A DNA stretch of 64,000 nt from Acanthacorydalis orientalis (GCA_034766995.1 CM068315.1:5833611-5897610); one strand, 5' to 3'. Shown: positions 52,663 to 63,585, counted from the first letter of the stretch. Translations and numbers: made by a program. The notes: generated from the letters alone by a model not told the origin.

Positions 52663-52890
52663 TCTATATAATAAAATCACATTTCTCGTCACTTTGTCCG
52701 CAGGACAAAATCCATGGTGACGGGAAATGTTTCCTTTGTCAGCGCAACGGTTTCAAATTTAATTCATTATGTTTCGTTCTGAGGTATTTTTTATGTTTAA
52801 ATATATTATGCTGTAAAAACCAATGAACAGTTTTTTTTCTTTCTATGCTTCTTTCTATTTTCCCGTTAATTTTGACGGGTTATATACTAG
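52663..52890 (+). mobile_element. Non-autonomous Helitron-like element, copy 2
   Basis: It starts TCTATATAATAAAATCAC and ends CCCGTTAATTTTGACGGGTT then ATATACTAG, followed by T. It aligns along its length with the copies at 26801 and 54062, including TCCGCAGGACAAAATCCATG. It lies upstream of the piggyBac relic. Confidence 0.78.
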
Positions 52891-53119
52891 TATTCAAATA
52901 AAATAAAAAAATGTGTAATTAATTATTTTGTGAAAGTGAATTTAATAAATATTAATTGTTTCACAAATGTTCATTGGTCACGAGTTTACTCGTGTTTACA
53001 CTTACACTATAACTAGAATAAGGTTCGAGTAAATCCTTACTAAATAAAAATAAAGTCCTTGTTATCTTAAATCGTAAATCCTTTGTTATCTTAGCGATAA
53101 TTCACAACCTATTATACAT
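52891..53119. other. Spacer with a TTTACTCGTG palindrome
   Basis: The near-palindrome CACGAGTTTACTCGTG at 52979-52994 recalls the GACGAGTATACTCATC motif inside the TTAA MITE at 63241. It may be the untranslated left part of the adjacent piggyBac element. Confidence 0.4.
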
Positions 53120-54055
53120 CCAATCAAGACAGACTTTACAAAGTTAGACCTCTTTTGGATTGCTTCATTGAAAAATTTTATTCTTTGTATAAACATAAAC
53201 AGCAGTTATCACATGATGAAGCAATGATACCATAGTGAGGACGTATCAGCTTTAGAACGTATAATCTAGAAAAGATAACAAAATATAGGATTTTGATGAG
53301 GATTTTTTGTGAAAGTGAGACTGTTGCAAGAGACTATATTATCCGTCTTACGGCCTTATCTTGGTTCTTGGCATCATGTTTACCAGGATAATTATTACAA
53401 CAGAGCTTCTTCTGATGAAATCTTATTGGAAAATAAAACAGTGGTCTGTGGTACTATAAGGAAAAACCTTGACTTGCCAAAACTACTAAAAGGAAAATTA
53501 AACAATCTTCGTAGAGGAGAAATGACGTTTTTACGGAAAGGACTCGCTGCTCTTATCATATGAAAAAAAAACAAAAGGCTAGTGCGTATGAAATCTACTA
53601 TTCATCATGCCTCTATGAAGTTATTTGGAAAGCTAAAGAGGAATACTACGAATGACATAGTTAAACCTATGTGCATACTAGATTATAACAAATACATGAA
53701 AGGAGTCGATCGAGAAGACCAGTATTTGCCGAACAGCTGTATCTTTCGGAAAAATTTAAAATGGTATTAAAAAGTAGCCTTCTTTTTCATTACTTGTTCT
53801 TTATTCAATGCATAAAAAAATCACTGCAACTACAATCTACAAAATAAAATGAGATACAAACGGTTTTTACTAGAAATAAATAGAGAATATATAATTGATG
53901 AATCAAATGAATGCGGCATAGAATTTGGCAGTTCTTCTGGTATCTCTTAAAGAGATTCTCACAAAGAGTCACCTTGTAAGCTTTCAAGAAAACTAAGAGA
54001 TCATGTTTTAGAAAAAATAGTCACTGGCGGAAAAAAATCCACTCGAACATGTACT
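53120..54055 (+). pseudogene. piggyBac transposase pseudogene
   Basis: The conserved blocks of the piggyBac DDE_Tnp_1_7 family appear in order on the plus strand. They are QDRLYKVRPLLDCFIEKF-like text (about 53124); LSHDEAMIP with the first catalytic Asp (about 53211); ITKYRILMRIFCESE (about 53275); VLRPYLGSWHHVYQDNYYN with the second Asp (about 53345-53402); VVCGTIRKN; RRGEMTFLRKG; STIHHASM; DYNKYMKGVDREDQYLP with the third Asp (about 53690-53730); and FRKNLKWY. A degenerate C-terminus (KLSRKLRDHVLEKI) leads to the remains of a Cys-rich tail. A stop replaces residues after MIP, segments are missing between blocks, and there are frameshifts, so it cannot encode an active enzyme. No TTAA-bounded terminal repeats are evident. 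A Helitron-like copy sits at its 3' end. Confidence 0.88.
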
Positions 54056-54061
54056 TCTTCT

Positions 54062-54294
54062 TCTTATATATATAAAAAAAACATATTTCTCTTCACTTTG
54101 TCCGCAGGAGTATTTATGGCGACGAGAAATGTTTGCTTTGACAGCTAATAGGTTTTAAGTTCAATTCATTAAGTTTCGTTCGTAGGTATTTTTCATGTTT
54201 AAATATATATTATGTTGTAAAAACCTATAAACAGTCATCTTCTCTGTACGTTTCTTTCTATTTTCCCCGTCAATTTTGACGGTCCACATACTAG
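54062..54294 (+). mobile_element. Non-autonomous Helitron-like element, copy 3
   Basis: It starts near TTCTTATATATATAAAAAAA and ends CCCCGTCAATTTTGACGGTC then CACATACTAG, followed by T. The body matches the two other copies (TTTGTCCGCAGGA, GTTCAATTCATTAAGTTTCG). It lies within a few bases of the piggyBac C-terminal region, so it may have inserted into that element. Confidence 0.75.
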
Positions 54295-54339
54295 TTAAAA
54301 GAAATATAAGAGACGAAACAAAAATGTTGTAGAGCGTTA

Positions 54340-54660
54340 TTCTGCAGGGCATTCTTTGACCAATCATCTTTGCGTTCATATATGACTTGTTTGCGAGATT
54401 GCTGCGATCGCCGAATGTCTGTGCGGGGGAAACACTCGGCAGACAGAGATCGGTTCGACGCTGTGGCGAAGTCAACTTCGCCGCGAAACCGGCGCGCCAG
54501 TCTTGGCTCGTGTCTTGTCGATTCATGCACACACGTCGTGGTGGTGTCATAAATGATCACAGATCGCCGCTGAAACATTGAAATCGTACGAGACGTGCGC
54601 GAGTGTCTGTTTTCATTCGTTGACGTGCCGTTACTTGGTTTGAATCCTTCTTATACACAT
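54340..54660. promoter_or_regulatory. CpG-rich island of about 300 bp
   Basis: The most CpG-dense stretch of the window (for example CGCCGCGAAACCGGCGCGCC near 54480-54500). All six frames stay open for long distances because of composition, so the overlapping open frames on both strands cannot be ranked. None shows a recognisable domain. It could be a promoter with a non-coding first exon, an unmethylated regulatory island, or GC-rich DNA imported by a transposon. Confidence 0.35.
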
Positions 54661-54713
54661 GTAATTTTTTTTATAGTAACCTCTCACTAGATTAATACAT
54701 TAATTATAGTATA

Positions 54714-54786
<73 letters not shown>

Positions 54787-56311
54787 ATATTTACATACAT
54801 GTATACATATGTATATATTTATTTGATAGTGAACCAATATTTTATGAATTAAAATATTTGTTTAATGTTAAATATCGACTGTTTTGTAAACAGCAGTTTC
54901 AGTTTGTGAGATAATAATAATTAACGACAAGTAGAAAACACCGTTAATTAATGATAAATACAACTGCAGTTAGAATAAACTGTTGTTATTTATTTAATCA
55001 TGTACTTAATTTTGTAAAATCATTATCGTTTGTTTGTGTGTGTGTGTGTATGTATAAATGGATAGATAATAGATGAAGGGGTCGGGAGTGTTTAAAATAA
55101 TTTTATACATTAAGAATACTTCAAATAATAAAACAAAGCTGGCATATTCACAAGTATTTAACGCAGTGTTTCCCAAACTTTGTGTTGTGCAATTTAAAAA
55201 ATATCTTTTTTTTTTGTTAATATTCATTCAATGTAAATTCAGTCGATACAGTTTTTAATCTATAATTAATTATAGTTATTTTATTTTTCTATTTGGTTGT
55301 TATCGAATCATTTAGGTATATTTTAGTTTAGTTGGAGTATGAGCTTCACGTGTAATCTCGAAATCTTGGCTTTAATTGAAAAATTAAAGTTCGATCGATG
55401 AATGTGAATTATCATGTAAATTATAATTAACAGCTAGTTAAATCTGAAAAAGTTGAAAATAAGAAACTTGAAAATGAACGAAAAATAAAAATATAAGTGT
55501 CGAACTTGCCATTTTTAAAATTCATACTAAATTTCGATATTCTTTTCTTGTATTTATTTATATCAACTACAATAGAATATTATTTTACGGTTTTTATACC
55601 AACATTGCTCAAACTAATATTTGTATTATAGCACAATGTTTTTCAGTGCCCTCGATAAAATAGTCGATCAATGATTTTAATACTTTTTATGTTCATACAA
55701 GGAGTATATGTTAGGAAAATTAGTATACCTTTTATTCTATTACAAACCCGCCTGAAGAAAAATAACATCTCGCAATTGATTTGCTTGTGCATGTTATGTA
55801 AGTTCACATTTTCAATACTGTTTCGAATCTTTGTGTATAGTGGCTGAAAAAATATTTATGTATTTGTATAGTGTTCGGTTATATTTTAAAAGTAATTGCA
55901 GAAATTGAAAAGCGTCATATTTACTATTAACGTTGTAAACAACGTCAATGCGTATATTTAGCTTTTAATTACAGAAATAACTTTGCTTAAAAGTCATGGT
56001 GCTGTACATAAAAAGTGTTCTTAGTGCTTAGTTTTAGAATAGATGATGTGTTATACAAAAGGAAGAAGCTATAATGATTTTCGAAATTGAGAAGTTTTTA
56101 AAAAACTTCATTTTGAAGTAATTAACATATCCCTAACATTCTTATTTATAAACGAATTGATCTTTGTGTTACTTATTTATAGTTTCATTTATCATTTATT
56201 AATTGATTATTAACTGTACACACATAAATCAGTTTATACTAGATGTACTCTTGTTGAGTGTGGATTGATTTAGACATCTGTCAAGAAGTGTTAATATTTA
56301 CATATGGTTTA

Positions 56312-56368
<57 letters not shown>

Positions 56369-56542
56369 CACATCTAAGATTCGAAAAAGTATTGTGTAAA
56401 TTTGTAGAGAAATTCAGGGATGTAAAATGAACAAAATTGTTTATATAAATATGATTTTCAACTCTTTATTAGAGAGATATAAGAAATTTTATTTTTCTCG
56501 CATAGAGAAAACGTTTCTCCCCTTAATTTGACTTTATTTCAG
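54661..56542. other. AT-rich spacer, no gene seen
   Basis: TA arrays lie at 54718-54815 and 56309-56366, with TG repeats at 55030-55050. The rest is featureless. Confidence 0.6.
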
Positions 56543-56757
56543 GTTTGTTATTTTATTTAAGTGAAACACTTTTAAAGAAATGTAAAGGGTTAGATAAATG
56601 TACAGCGGATAAACGAAATTCGTCCATCTTTTTAAAATATTATGAGATATGCAAAGCATATATCAGTTGTTTTTTTTTATTATTTAATGTAGATATTTTT
56701 TTGATATATTGTTTACAATACATACAAGTATATTGTGACATTTTTTTATATTTTTGA
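56543..56757 (+). CDS. Candidate third exon of the plus-strand gene (end uncertain)
   Basis: The acceptor TTGACTTTATTTCAG is followed by GT that completes a Gly codon from the 52333 exon end. The frame then reads LLFYLSETLLKKCKGLDKCT, ADKRNSSIFLKYYEICKAYI and a hydrophobic tail to a stop at 56757. The middle (KCKGLDKCTADKRNSS) is not typical AT-noise. Whether it ends at the stop or at an internal donor (for example GTAAAG at 56581) cannot be decided by eye. I recognise no protein family. Confidence 0.2.
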
Positions 56758-56859
56758 AAAAAAATATCTATAGACAAACATAGTTTAGTTCAGTGTAACA
56801 GATATGCATTTTAACCTTTTATATCTTAACACCTGATACCATATTACAGCATAATGTAT

Positions 56860-56902
56860 TAAATTTAAGTATTTGACAAAACTGTCAAACACTTAAATGT
56901 AT
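56860..56902. other. Short perfect-stem hairpin
   Basis: TTTAAGTATTTGACA, loop AAAC, then TGTCAAACACTTAAA: a 15-base stem with one mismatch and a four-base loop. An A-rich tail with TTGAGGATAAATATTGTTCA lies about 40 bases further on. It may be the end of an old retroposon. Confidence 0.4.
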
Positions 56903-57183
56903 ATATTATACTTGTTATTTCTGTCTTGAGGATAAATATTGTTCAAAACGAACATTTTGAAAAAAAAAATAATAAATAATAAAGTAAAAAAATAAGTAGA
57001 TTATCTATTATTTACCAGAACAGCACTAAAGTCACAATAAACTTACTTGTCTTGACAGTTGTAACAGTAATTTATTTGAAATGACCGATTAGTATTCCAT
57101 TTATTTTTCGATAATTTTTAGGGGTCGTTATCTAATCAAACGGGTGGTACGGATTTGGAGAAGAGCGCATTATCATGAGAGGA
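56903..57183. other. AT-rich spacer, no gene seen
   Basis: It contains the A-rich run AAAAAAAAAATAATAAATAA at 56960-56980, possibly a retroposon tail. Nothing else is recognisable. Confidence 0.5.
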
Positions 57184-57631
57184 TTGTGTGTGAAAATTAA
57201 TTCGGTGAAAATTAATTTACTTTGAATCAGTCAACTTTGTTTTAAATTAAAATATTTTCTAAAGGATTTTGAAGTTCGAATCATAAATTTTAAGAACACT
57301 ATAAATATTGAGCAAATAATTGGCATAACCTCACAAAACAACAGTGAGCGTGATAGCGTTTGAAAATCGTTATATTGGGCATTGCATACTTTTCACATTC
57401 CAGGGGAAAAAAAATACTGTCCAAGGCGCTGGAATGATTTATTCAGCTTTGGGGAAAATGCATTACGGTTTCATCGACTCGAAGCCGCCATATTTTTCGA
57501 CAACGGATTCGTCAGTTCCCCGACAAAGTTATACAAAATAATGGGGAATCTGTTGAAGCTTGAAATGTATGCCATTTTTCCGTAAACATGAATTATTTAT
57601 AAAAAGGCACCGAATTAATTTCTACACTCGA
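57184..57631 (+). mobile_element. Internally deleted mariner, shared-deletion family, copy 2
   Basis: The left end, GTGTGTGAAAATTAATTCGG, and right end, CACCGAATTAATTTCTACAC, are inverse to each other and match the 19.8 kb copy. Coding remnants on the plus strand include GAGMIYSALGK and FFDNGFVSSPTKLYKIMGNL (two frames). The catalytic middle is gone, and this copy has also lost part of the N-terminal remnant kept at 19.8 kb. Confidence 0.75.
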
Positions 57632-57818
57632 TGAATAATGTAATCAATTACATTTCTGAGACACTAAAAAAATTTCCCATTTAGTATCATCCATTCAAGA
57701 TTAATTACTTTAACGTATATCGTAGTTTGTTAATTAAATTCTGAAATTTGCACAAAACTGAAAAAACATATCAGGAAAATCAAACTTTCTGTTGAATTTC
57801 ATATACAGGCACTCGTAT

Positions 57819-57866
<48 letters not shown>

Positions 57867-58051
57867 TATTTCTGATGTATCTCTATTAAAAATATTGAAG
57901 TATATTGAATTATTTATCAAATATGATGTTATAAATAATTTATAGATGTATCGTAACAGCTTTACATTTATACTAAAGAAAATATGTTTTTATCATATAT
58001 ATGTGTGTTTGAGCACAAATTTAAGGAACATTTTTACGGAATATCCATGTA
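57632..58051. other. AT-rich spacer, no gene seen
   Basis: A TA array lies at 57821-57864; otherwise featureless. Confidence 0.6.
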
Positions 58052-58055
58052 TGTA

Positions 58056-58087
<32 letters not shown>

Positions 58088-58242
58088 TAATTGAATTGTT
58101 CCTTTAGTAGATATAACATAATTAGTTTGTGTTTTTTTTTTTGTATAGTATCAGATGTATAGGTTAAAATCTTAACATAATTTATTTAAGTGTATTTTTG
58201 TACACAACACTTTTGGCAAAGGAGTTATGGTATATAAACATG

Positions 58243-58284
<42 letters not shown>

Positions 58285-58438
58285 TTAATTGAATTCTTCT
58301 TTTAGCAGATATAACAAAGTTTTTTTTTTTTTTTTATTATAGTATCAGACGCATAGGTTAAAATCTTAACATAATTTCTTTAAGTCTATTTCTGTACACA
58401 ACACACTTTTAGTAAAGGAGTTATAACATATAAACATG

Positions 58439-58488
<50 letters not shown>

Positions 58489-58495
58489 ATACACA

Positions 58496-58555
<60 letters not shown>

Positions 58556-58564
58556 CATGTAAAT
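58052..58564. repeat. Tandem duplication, unit about 197 bp, with TA arrays
   Basis: The segment ATTTTAATTGAATTGTTCCT to AACATGTCATATATA (58084-58250) is repeated at 58281-58446 with scattered substitutions and a longer T-run. Each copy begins after a TA array and ends in another; the last array (58440-58560) is long and compound. Confidence 0.88.
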
Positions 58565-59230
58565 ATATATTTGTTGTATACAAATTCCACATTTCAGGTT
58601 AGGTAAAAAAGTTAATTAGCTATTTGATTCCAATGTTTATGCTTGTTACTTATTATTAATTCGAATTTTGACATTGGTATAAAATATATTGAATTTTTTA
58701 TCAACGAACTCCACATGATTGATCGATAACATAACGATTGTTTAATTTGTAAAATTTACAGTCATGTCTTTGAAACGAATGTATATTTTATTTTATTTCT
58801 GTTTGTTTGATAATGATGATGAATTGAATGTAAGGTGAACGTAACTTAAGAATTTAAATATGAAATTAATTTCTGTAGTACGACAAATTCTTGTTAGTAC
58901 ACGTAAGAGACGTACAGATCTTTAAGATAATGTAAAACAGATGTGAAAATGTGTTAAGGAATACAGAAAGTAAAAATTCGGTATAGTTTAAATGTACTGT
59001 TAGATAATGTTGTGTTGTACATGTAGCATCAGTGTGATGTTTTATTACGAAAAGTTCATAGTTTATCATTAATTTGTTTGTAAGTGTATGCATTGATACA
59101 TTTTTAAGATGGTCAGATTTACAAATATGATTCATGCTGATAGCACATTTCATACTTGACTTCTTATGTGAATTAGAAAACAGTAGAGGTTAGCTACATG
59201 TTCATGTTTTTATTTTCTCGTGTTTAATAT
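58565..59230. other. AT-rich spacer, no gene seen
   Basis: A 95-codon minus-strand frame (59153-58866) has no recognisable feature. Confidence 0.6.
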
Positions 59231-59951
59231 TTAAGGGGACCCGGTGGTCTAGCGGCCTAAAATTTAAGCTATTTTAAAATTTTTTTTTCTATATGAGGGT
59301 AATGAATAATGCTTTCAAATTTTTTTACACTTATTTTATTACTAATAAACTACACAAAAATGAAAATAAAGACAAAAAAAAATTTTTTTTTAAATTAGAA
59401 AAATGATGCTGAAGTCTCCCTCTCTAAAAAAATGGAATTGCGTGGTGAATGATGATTTATCTCTCCCTCTGATCTGAAATAAAACAATTGACGAATTTTT
59501 AATTAGTATAAGTATAGCTATCGCAGGAAGTAGAATAAAAAAAAAAAAATTTGACAAAATGGCGCGTAGTCAAAAGTACAAGTTTGAAAACGACCAGTAT
59601 TTTTGAATGTTTTGTTAATAAAAAAAATATAAATATTTTACGGAAACTATTAGTTCCGTAAAATATTTATTGTAGAACTATTCAGAATAACATATTAAAA
59701 TTTCAGACAAATCGGTCAAGTAGATTTTTTTTTCTGGCCCCCGCAAGACGAAAAAAAGTAGTTTCGAGATAAACGCATTTAAAGTTTCAAGCTTACCACT
59801 TATTCTTCTACCTACCTGACCTTCTAATGGGCTGTAGATCCTGAAATACTCTGAATTTCGTCATCAAATTTTAACAGTATATTTTTAAGATACTATACTT
59901 TCGGAAAAAAAATCGATTTTTCGAAAATTCTAGACCACCGGGTCCCCTTAA
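59231..59951. mobile_element. TTAA-flanked element with perfect 18-bp terminal repeats
   Basis: TTAA at 59231-59234 is followed by GGGGACCCGGTGGTCTAG. The exact inverse of that sequence precedes TTAA at 59948-59951. The interior (about 680 bp) has no open frame of note. A central hairpin (ATAAATATTTTACGGAA and inverse, 59629-59670) has a 17-bp perfect stem. TTAA duplication occurs in the piggyBac and Kolobok superfamilies; the GGGG start does not decide between them for me. The perfect ends suggest comparatively recent activity. Confidence 0.9.
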
Positions 59952-60524
59952 ATGTTGAATGGTAGTAAATATACTAATACGTTTTTCATTTTTTTTTTAA
60001 CGATTAAAGCTTGTTAAATATTCGAAACGACGATTTTGCAGCGAATGATAATAGAAAATATTTATCTAGAAATTGTGTTAGTGAAGTTAAATATTTTTCA
60101 GTTAAGTGTAGTCGTTACTCTTAAGTTAATCTTGAACGAGCTATGAATCTATTTATTAAAATAATATTCTTGGGTTTTCTAGAACATAAAGTTCGATGTA
60201 CTGTTATGTCAGAAAATTACAGGCAATTAGAATCGAACTTTTCTTGTAATTGCGCCATTACTTTAATAAAATTAATTAATGTTTGTGTGTGTGATGCACG
60301 GTGTAATTTTTTGATGATGATCTTTAATTATATATCTTATTAGTGTACATAATATAAATGGTTTGCACCAGCGTTCGTCGTTGTCATTCTTCGAAGAAAA
60401 AAAGTGTTTGGCTGAAAAATTAGTTATTAAAACCGTAGAAAGATATATTTGGAAGGAATAAAAATATGTGTATTTCTTACTTGCGAAATCGATTTTTTTT
60501 TAATATTGTAACGATGTTATTAAT

Positions 60525-60528
<4 letters not shown>
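59952..60528. other. AT-rich spacer, no gene seen
   Basis: A 66-codon plus-strand frame (60143-60343) has no recognisable features. Confidence 0.6.
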
Positions 60529-60585
<57 letters not shown>

Positions 60586-60754
60586 GCAGCAGCCTCTGTC
60601 AATCATCTGCTGGATGAAGGCCTCTTCCATGATTTTTCATTTTGTACAATTGAATACCTTTCATATATATATATATATATTAGCAGCAGCCTTTGTCAAT
60701 CTATTGCTGGATAAAAGTCTCTTCCATGATTTTATACCTCGTATGATTGAATGC

Positions 60755-60822
<68 letters not shown>
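60529..60822. repeat. Tandem duplication of a GCAGCAGCCT repeat with TA arrays
   Basis: TTAGCAGCAGCCTCTGTCAA at about 60583 recurs as TTAGCAGCAGCCTTTGTCAA at about 60680, each followed by TGCTGGAT and CTCTTCCATGATTTT, in units of about 97 bp separated by TA arrays (60529-60581, 60663-60679, 60760-60822). The unit is GC-richer than its surroundings and looks like a fragment of a dispersed repeat. Confidence 0.8.
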
Positions 60823-60826
<4 letters not shown>

Positions 60827-61211
60827 GTATGTGTTATGTATCCAGTCTATCTTCTCACAAAAATGTAAGTGGGAAGCAAAAATGTAGCCAAAAAAAAATC
60901 AAAATAACTATAAACGATTTTGTTTTAAATTTATTATATTTGTTATGAATATAAATGACAATTATTAATAAAAGTCATAAAATAATTCTAATATATACAT
61001 AGTCTTACATTTATTTCACTTCTTAAAATTTGAAATCTTTCATTAAATTTGCATTGTTTTTTTGGAAAAAATACTTACATCAATTGCTTTTGTACATAAA
61101 TGTATTGCAAAAATTTATTACAAATCATTTATACATTTTGGGAATTCAGAAGCTTGTGATCATTTGTTCTATGCTGTTTCTTAGTATTTTTTTTTTTGCT
61201 TGCCTTGGAGA

Positions 61212-61252
<41 letters not shown>

Positions 61253-61450
61253 TAATAAATAGTTCTGGTGAAAAGGATGCGTAGTGAATATTAATTTTAA
61301 CAGTATTTAAATATGAATAAAAAATATGTAGAAAAAGTAAAAAAATAATTAACAATTTTCATACTCTATTATTTTCTGTAGCGATAAAAAAAAATGTAAT
61401 TAATTATACAGCATGGGAAAAATACTTAAAACTTCGAATATTAATTGGTA
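60823..61450. other. AT-rich spacer, no gene seen
   Basis: A TA array with an ATAATAT interruption lies at 61217-61253. Confidence 0.6.
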
Positions 61451-62552
61451 CTGTAATTAATATTATCGATAGAAATCGACGAGCTGTACTTACTTTTAAA
61501 TCACTGACCAAGTAGATTATTCATTAAACTGAATTCGTATGAAACTCTCATATGATTTGTTACAATCTTTGTTTACTTTTCTTGCTAACTGTTTTAATAA
61601 ATCAATGTGTAGCGTGAAATGAGAAAATTTAGGTGAATTACTTTATCTTCTGATAAATCGTCTGCGTATACCCTGTTCTATTGCTTATAACAAATATAGA
61701 TAAATCTTGTTCTTTACGGTTAATACTCATTTAATTTAATAACAGCGTCTAAACTAGTTGCAGTAAAATCCTTAACAAAAGTTATTGCGAAATGATTATC
61801 CAAATATTGTATAAATATATCATATATATTTTTTTTAAAAAAAAAACACTTCACTATAAATATAATCAATGTCAATCTTAATTGCGTTTTAAAATCACCA
61901 AGCCATAAAATGTACTTCATTAATTTTTTTTGAAAATTAATAGAAAATAACGTACATACCTTTAAAATATTCTGTTAAACTCTTCATAGGGCTTTAGCAG
62001 TAGATATACCTGTAATTAATATTATCGGTAGAAATCGACTAGCTGTACTTATTTTTAAATGACAGACCAGGTAGATTATTCATTAAACTGAATTCGTATG
62101 AAACTCTCATATGATTTGTTGCAATCTTTGTGTACTTTTTTTGCTAACTGTTCTAATAAGTCAATGTGTAACGTGAAATGAGAAAATTTAGATGAATTAC
62201 TTTACATTCTGATAAATCGCCTGTGTATACCTTCTTCTATTACTTATAACAAATATAGATAAATTTTGTTCTTTACGGTTAATACTCATTTAATTTAATA
62301 ACCGCGTCTAAAGTAGTTGCAGTAAAATCCTTAACGAAAGTTATTGCGAAATGATTATCCAAATATTGTATAAATGTCATATTTTTTTTTAAAAAAACAC
62401 ATTTCATTATAAACATAATCAATGTCAATCTTAATAGCGTTTTAAAATTACCAAACCATAAAATGTACTTCATCTCTTATGAAAATTAATAGATAGTAAC
62501 GTACATACTTTTAAATATTCTGTTAAACTATTCATAGGGCTTTAGCAGTAGG
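61451..62552. repeat. Tandem duplication, unit about 559 bp
   Basis: CTGTAATTAATATTATCGAT at 61451 recurs as CTGTAATTAATATTATCGGT at 62010. The two copies align throughout, to GGGCTTTAGCAGTAG at about 61990-62005 and 62538-62552. Minus-strand open frames of 66 and 64 codons (61920-61720; 62473-62279) are duplicates of each other and begin MKYILWLGDFKT / MKYILWFGNFKT. They differ by few residues and both stay open. No microsatellite marks the junction, unlike the other tandem duplications here. Confidence 0.9.
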
Positions 62553-63240
62553 TAAACTTATAAGTGATTAGTTTCCATTGTGCGTTCAAACTTTCTCGTT
62601 ATGGAAAGCGTATTGATGTTACGAAGTTTATCGAAGTAATCAGAACATGAATTTATCATAAGTTAACGGAAAACAATGAATGTATATTATGTATTTTTTT
62701 TTTCGAATAATTATGTTAATAACTTTATAATAAGTCAGAGAAATATAATCGATGGAAAAATTACTGAAGAATTATGTCAGAGGTGGGTTAGATATTAAGG
62801 TATTATTATTTTTTATTAACAAAGTGCAATTCTTAGAATTTTTATTGTCATTTAAGTCGCTATTATATAGCGGTGACAGTTTTAATTTCCACAATTATCT
62901 TTTTTTTATGTATCATAAATTGTATCATAAATCACTATTAGCTGACATTTATTTTATAACAGTCATATTTTATATATTTAATATAAAAAATAAAGAAGTA
63001 CGCGAATTGTAATAAATAGGATGAACTTCAATTGATTTCGTGCATCGTAAACATAAACGCTGTTTGGCTTTAAAAATTAATAGTTTTTTTTAATTCCTTT
63101 ATAATCTGTTGAGGGGGAAGTCTGGTCTAGACAATGGAAGACATTGAATTTTCTATTTTTTTTAAAAAAAATAAATTATTCGATATAAATTTCAAAATTT
63201 ACATATGTCCTTAGCTGTGGAAAAAAACTATAATACTTAT
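62553..63240. other. AT-rich spacer, no gene seen
   Basis: An 86-codon frame at 62752-63012 (plus) is AT-driven and unrecognised. Confidence 0.55.
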
Positions 63241-63361
63241 TTAACCTGTTAGCTGTGTCGCCCTGTTTTAAAAATGTGTACCTACAGTGTGTCGCAAAAA
63301 AAGGGATGACGAGTATACTCATCAAATACAGAGTATATATATATATATATATAAATATATG

Positions 63362-63397
<36 letters not shown>

Positions 63398-63520
63398 GCT
63401 GCTGTGAAATTGAATTAAATTGTAACGAAATGGAATTTGGTTTTTTGAAAAATCAATAATTTTGTTGCTCAAATTCATCTTCATGATGAGTATACTCGTC
63501 ATACATAACTAGCAAGTTAA
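63241..63520. mobile_element. TTAA-flanked piggyBac-type MITE
   Basis: TTAA at 63241-63244 begins TTAACCTGTTAGCTGTG. The right end, reading inward from TTAA at 63520-63517, is TTAACTTGCTAGTTATG. Subterminal GACGAGTATACTCATC (63307) and its inverse GATGAGTATACTCGTC (63485) form a second inverted pair. It is 280 bp, has a TA array in the middle and no transposase. The motif resembles one beside the piggyBac pseudogene at 52979. Confidence 0.8.

Positions 63521-63585
<65 letters not shown>

Noticed and set aside
54161..54578. Overlapping open frames on both strands in the CpG-rich block
   Set aside because: Open in several frames because of GC-rich composition; no domain, and part overlaps a Helitron-like copy.
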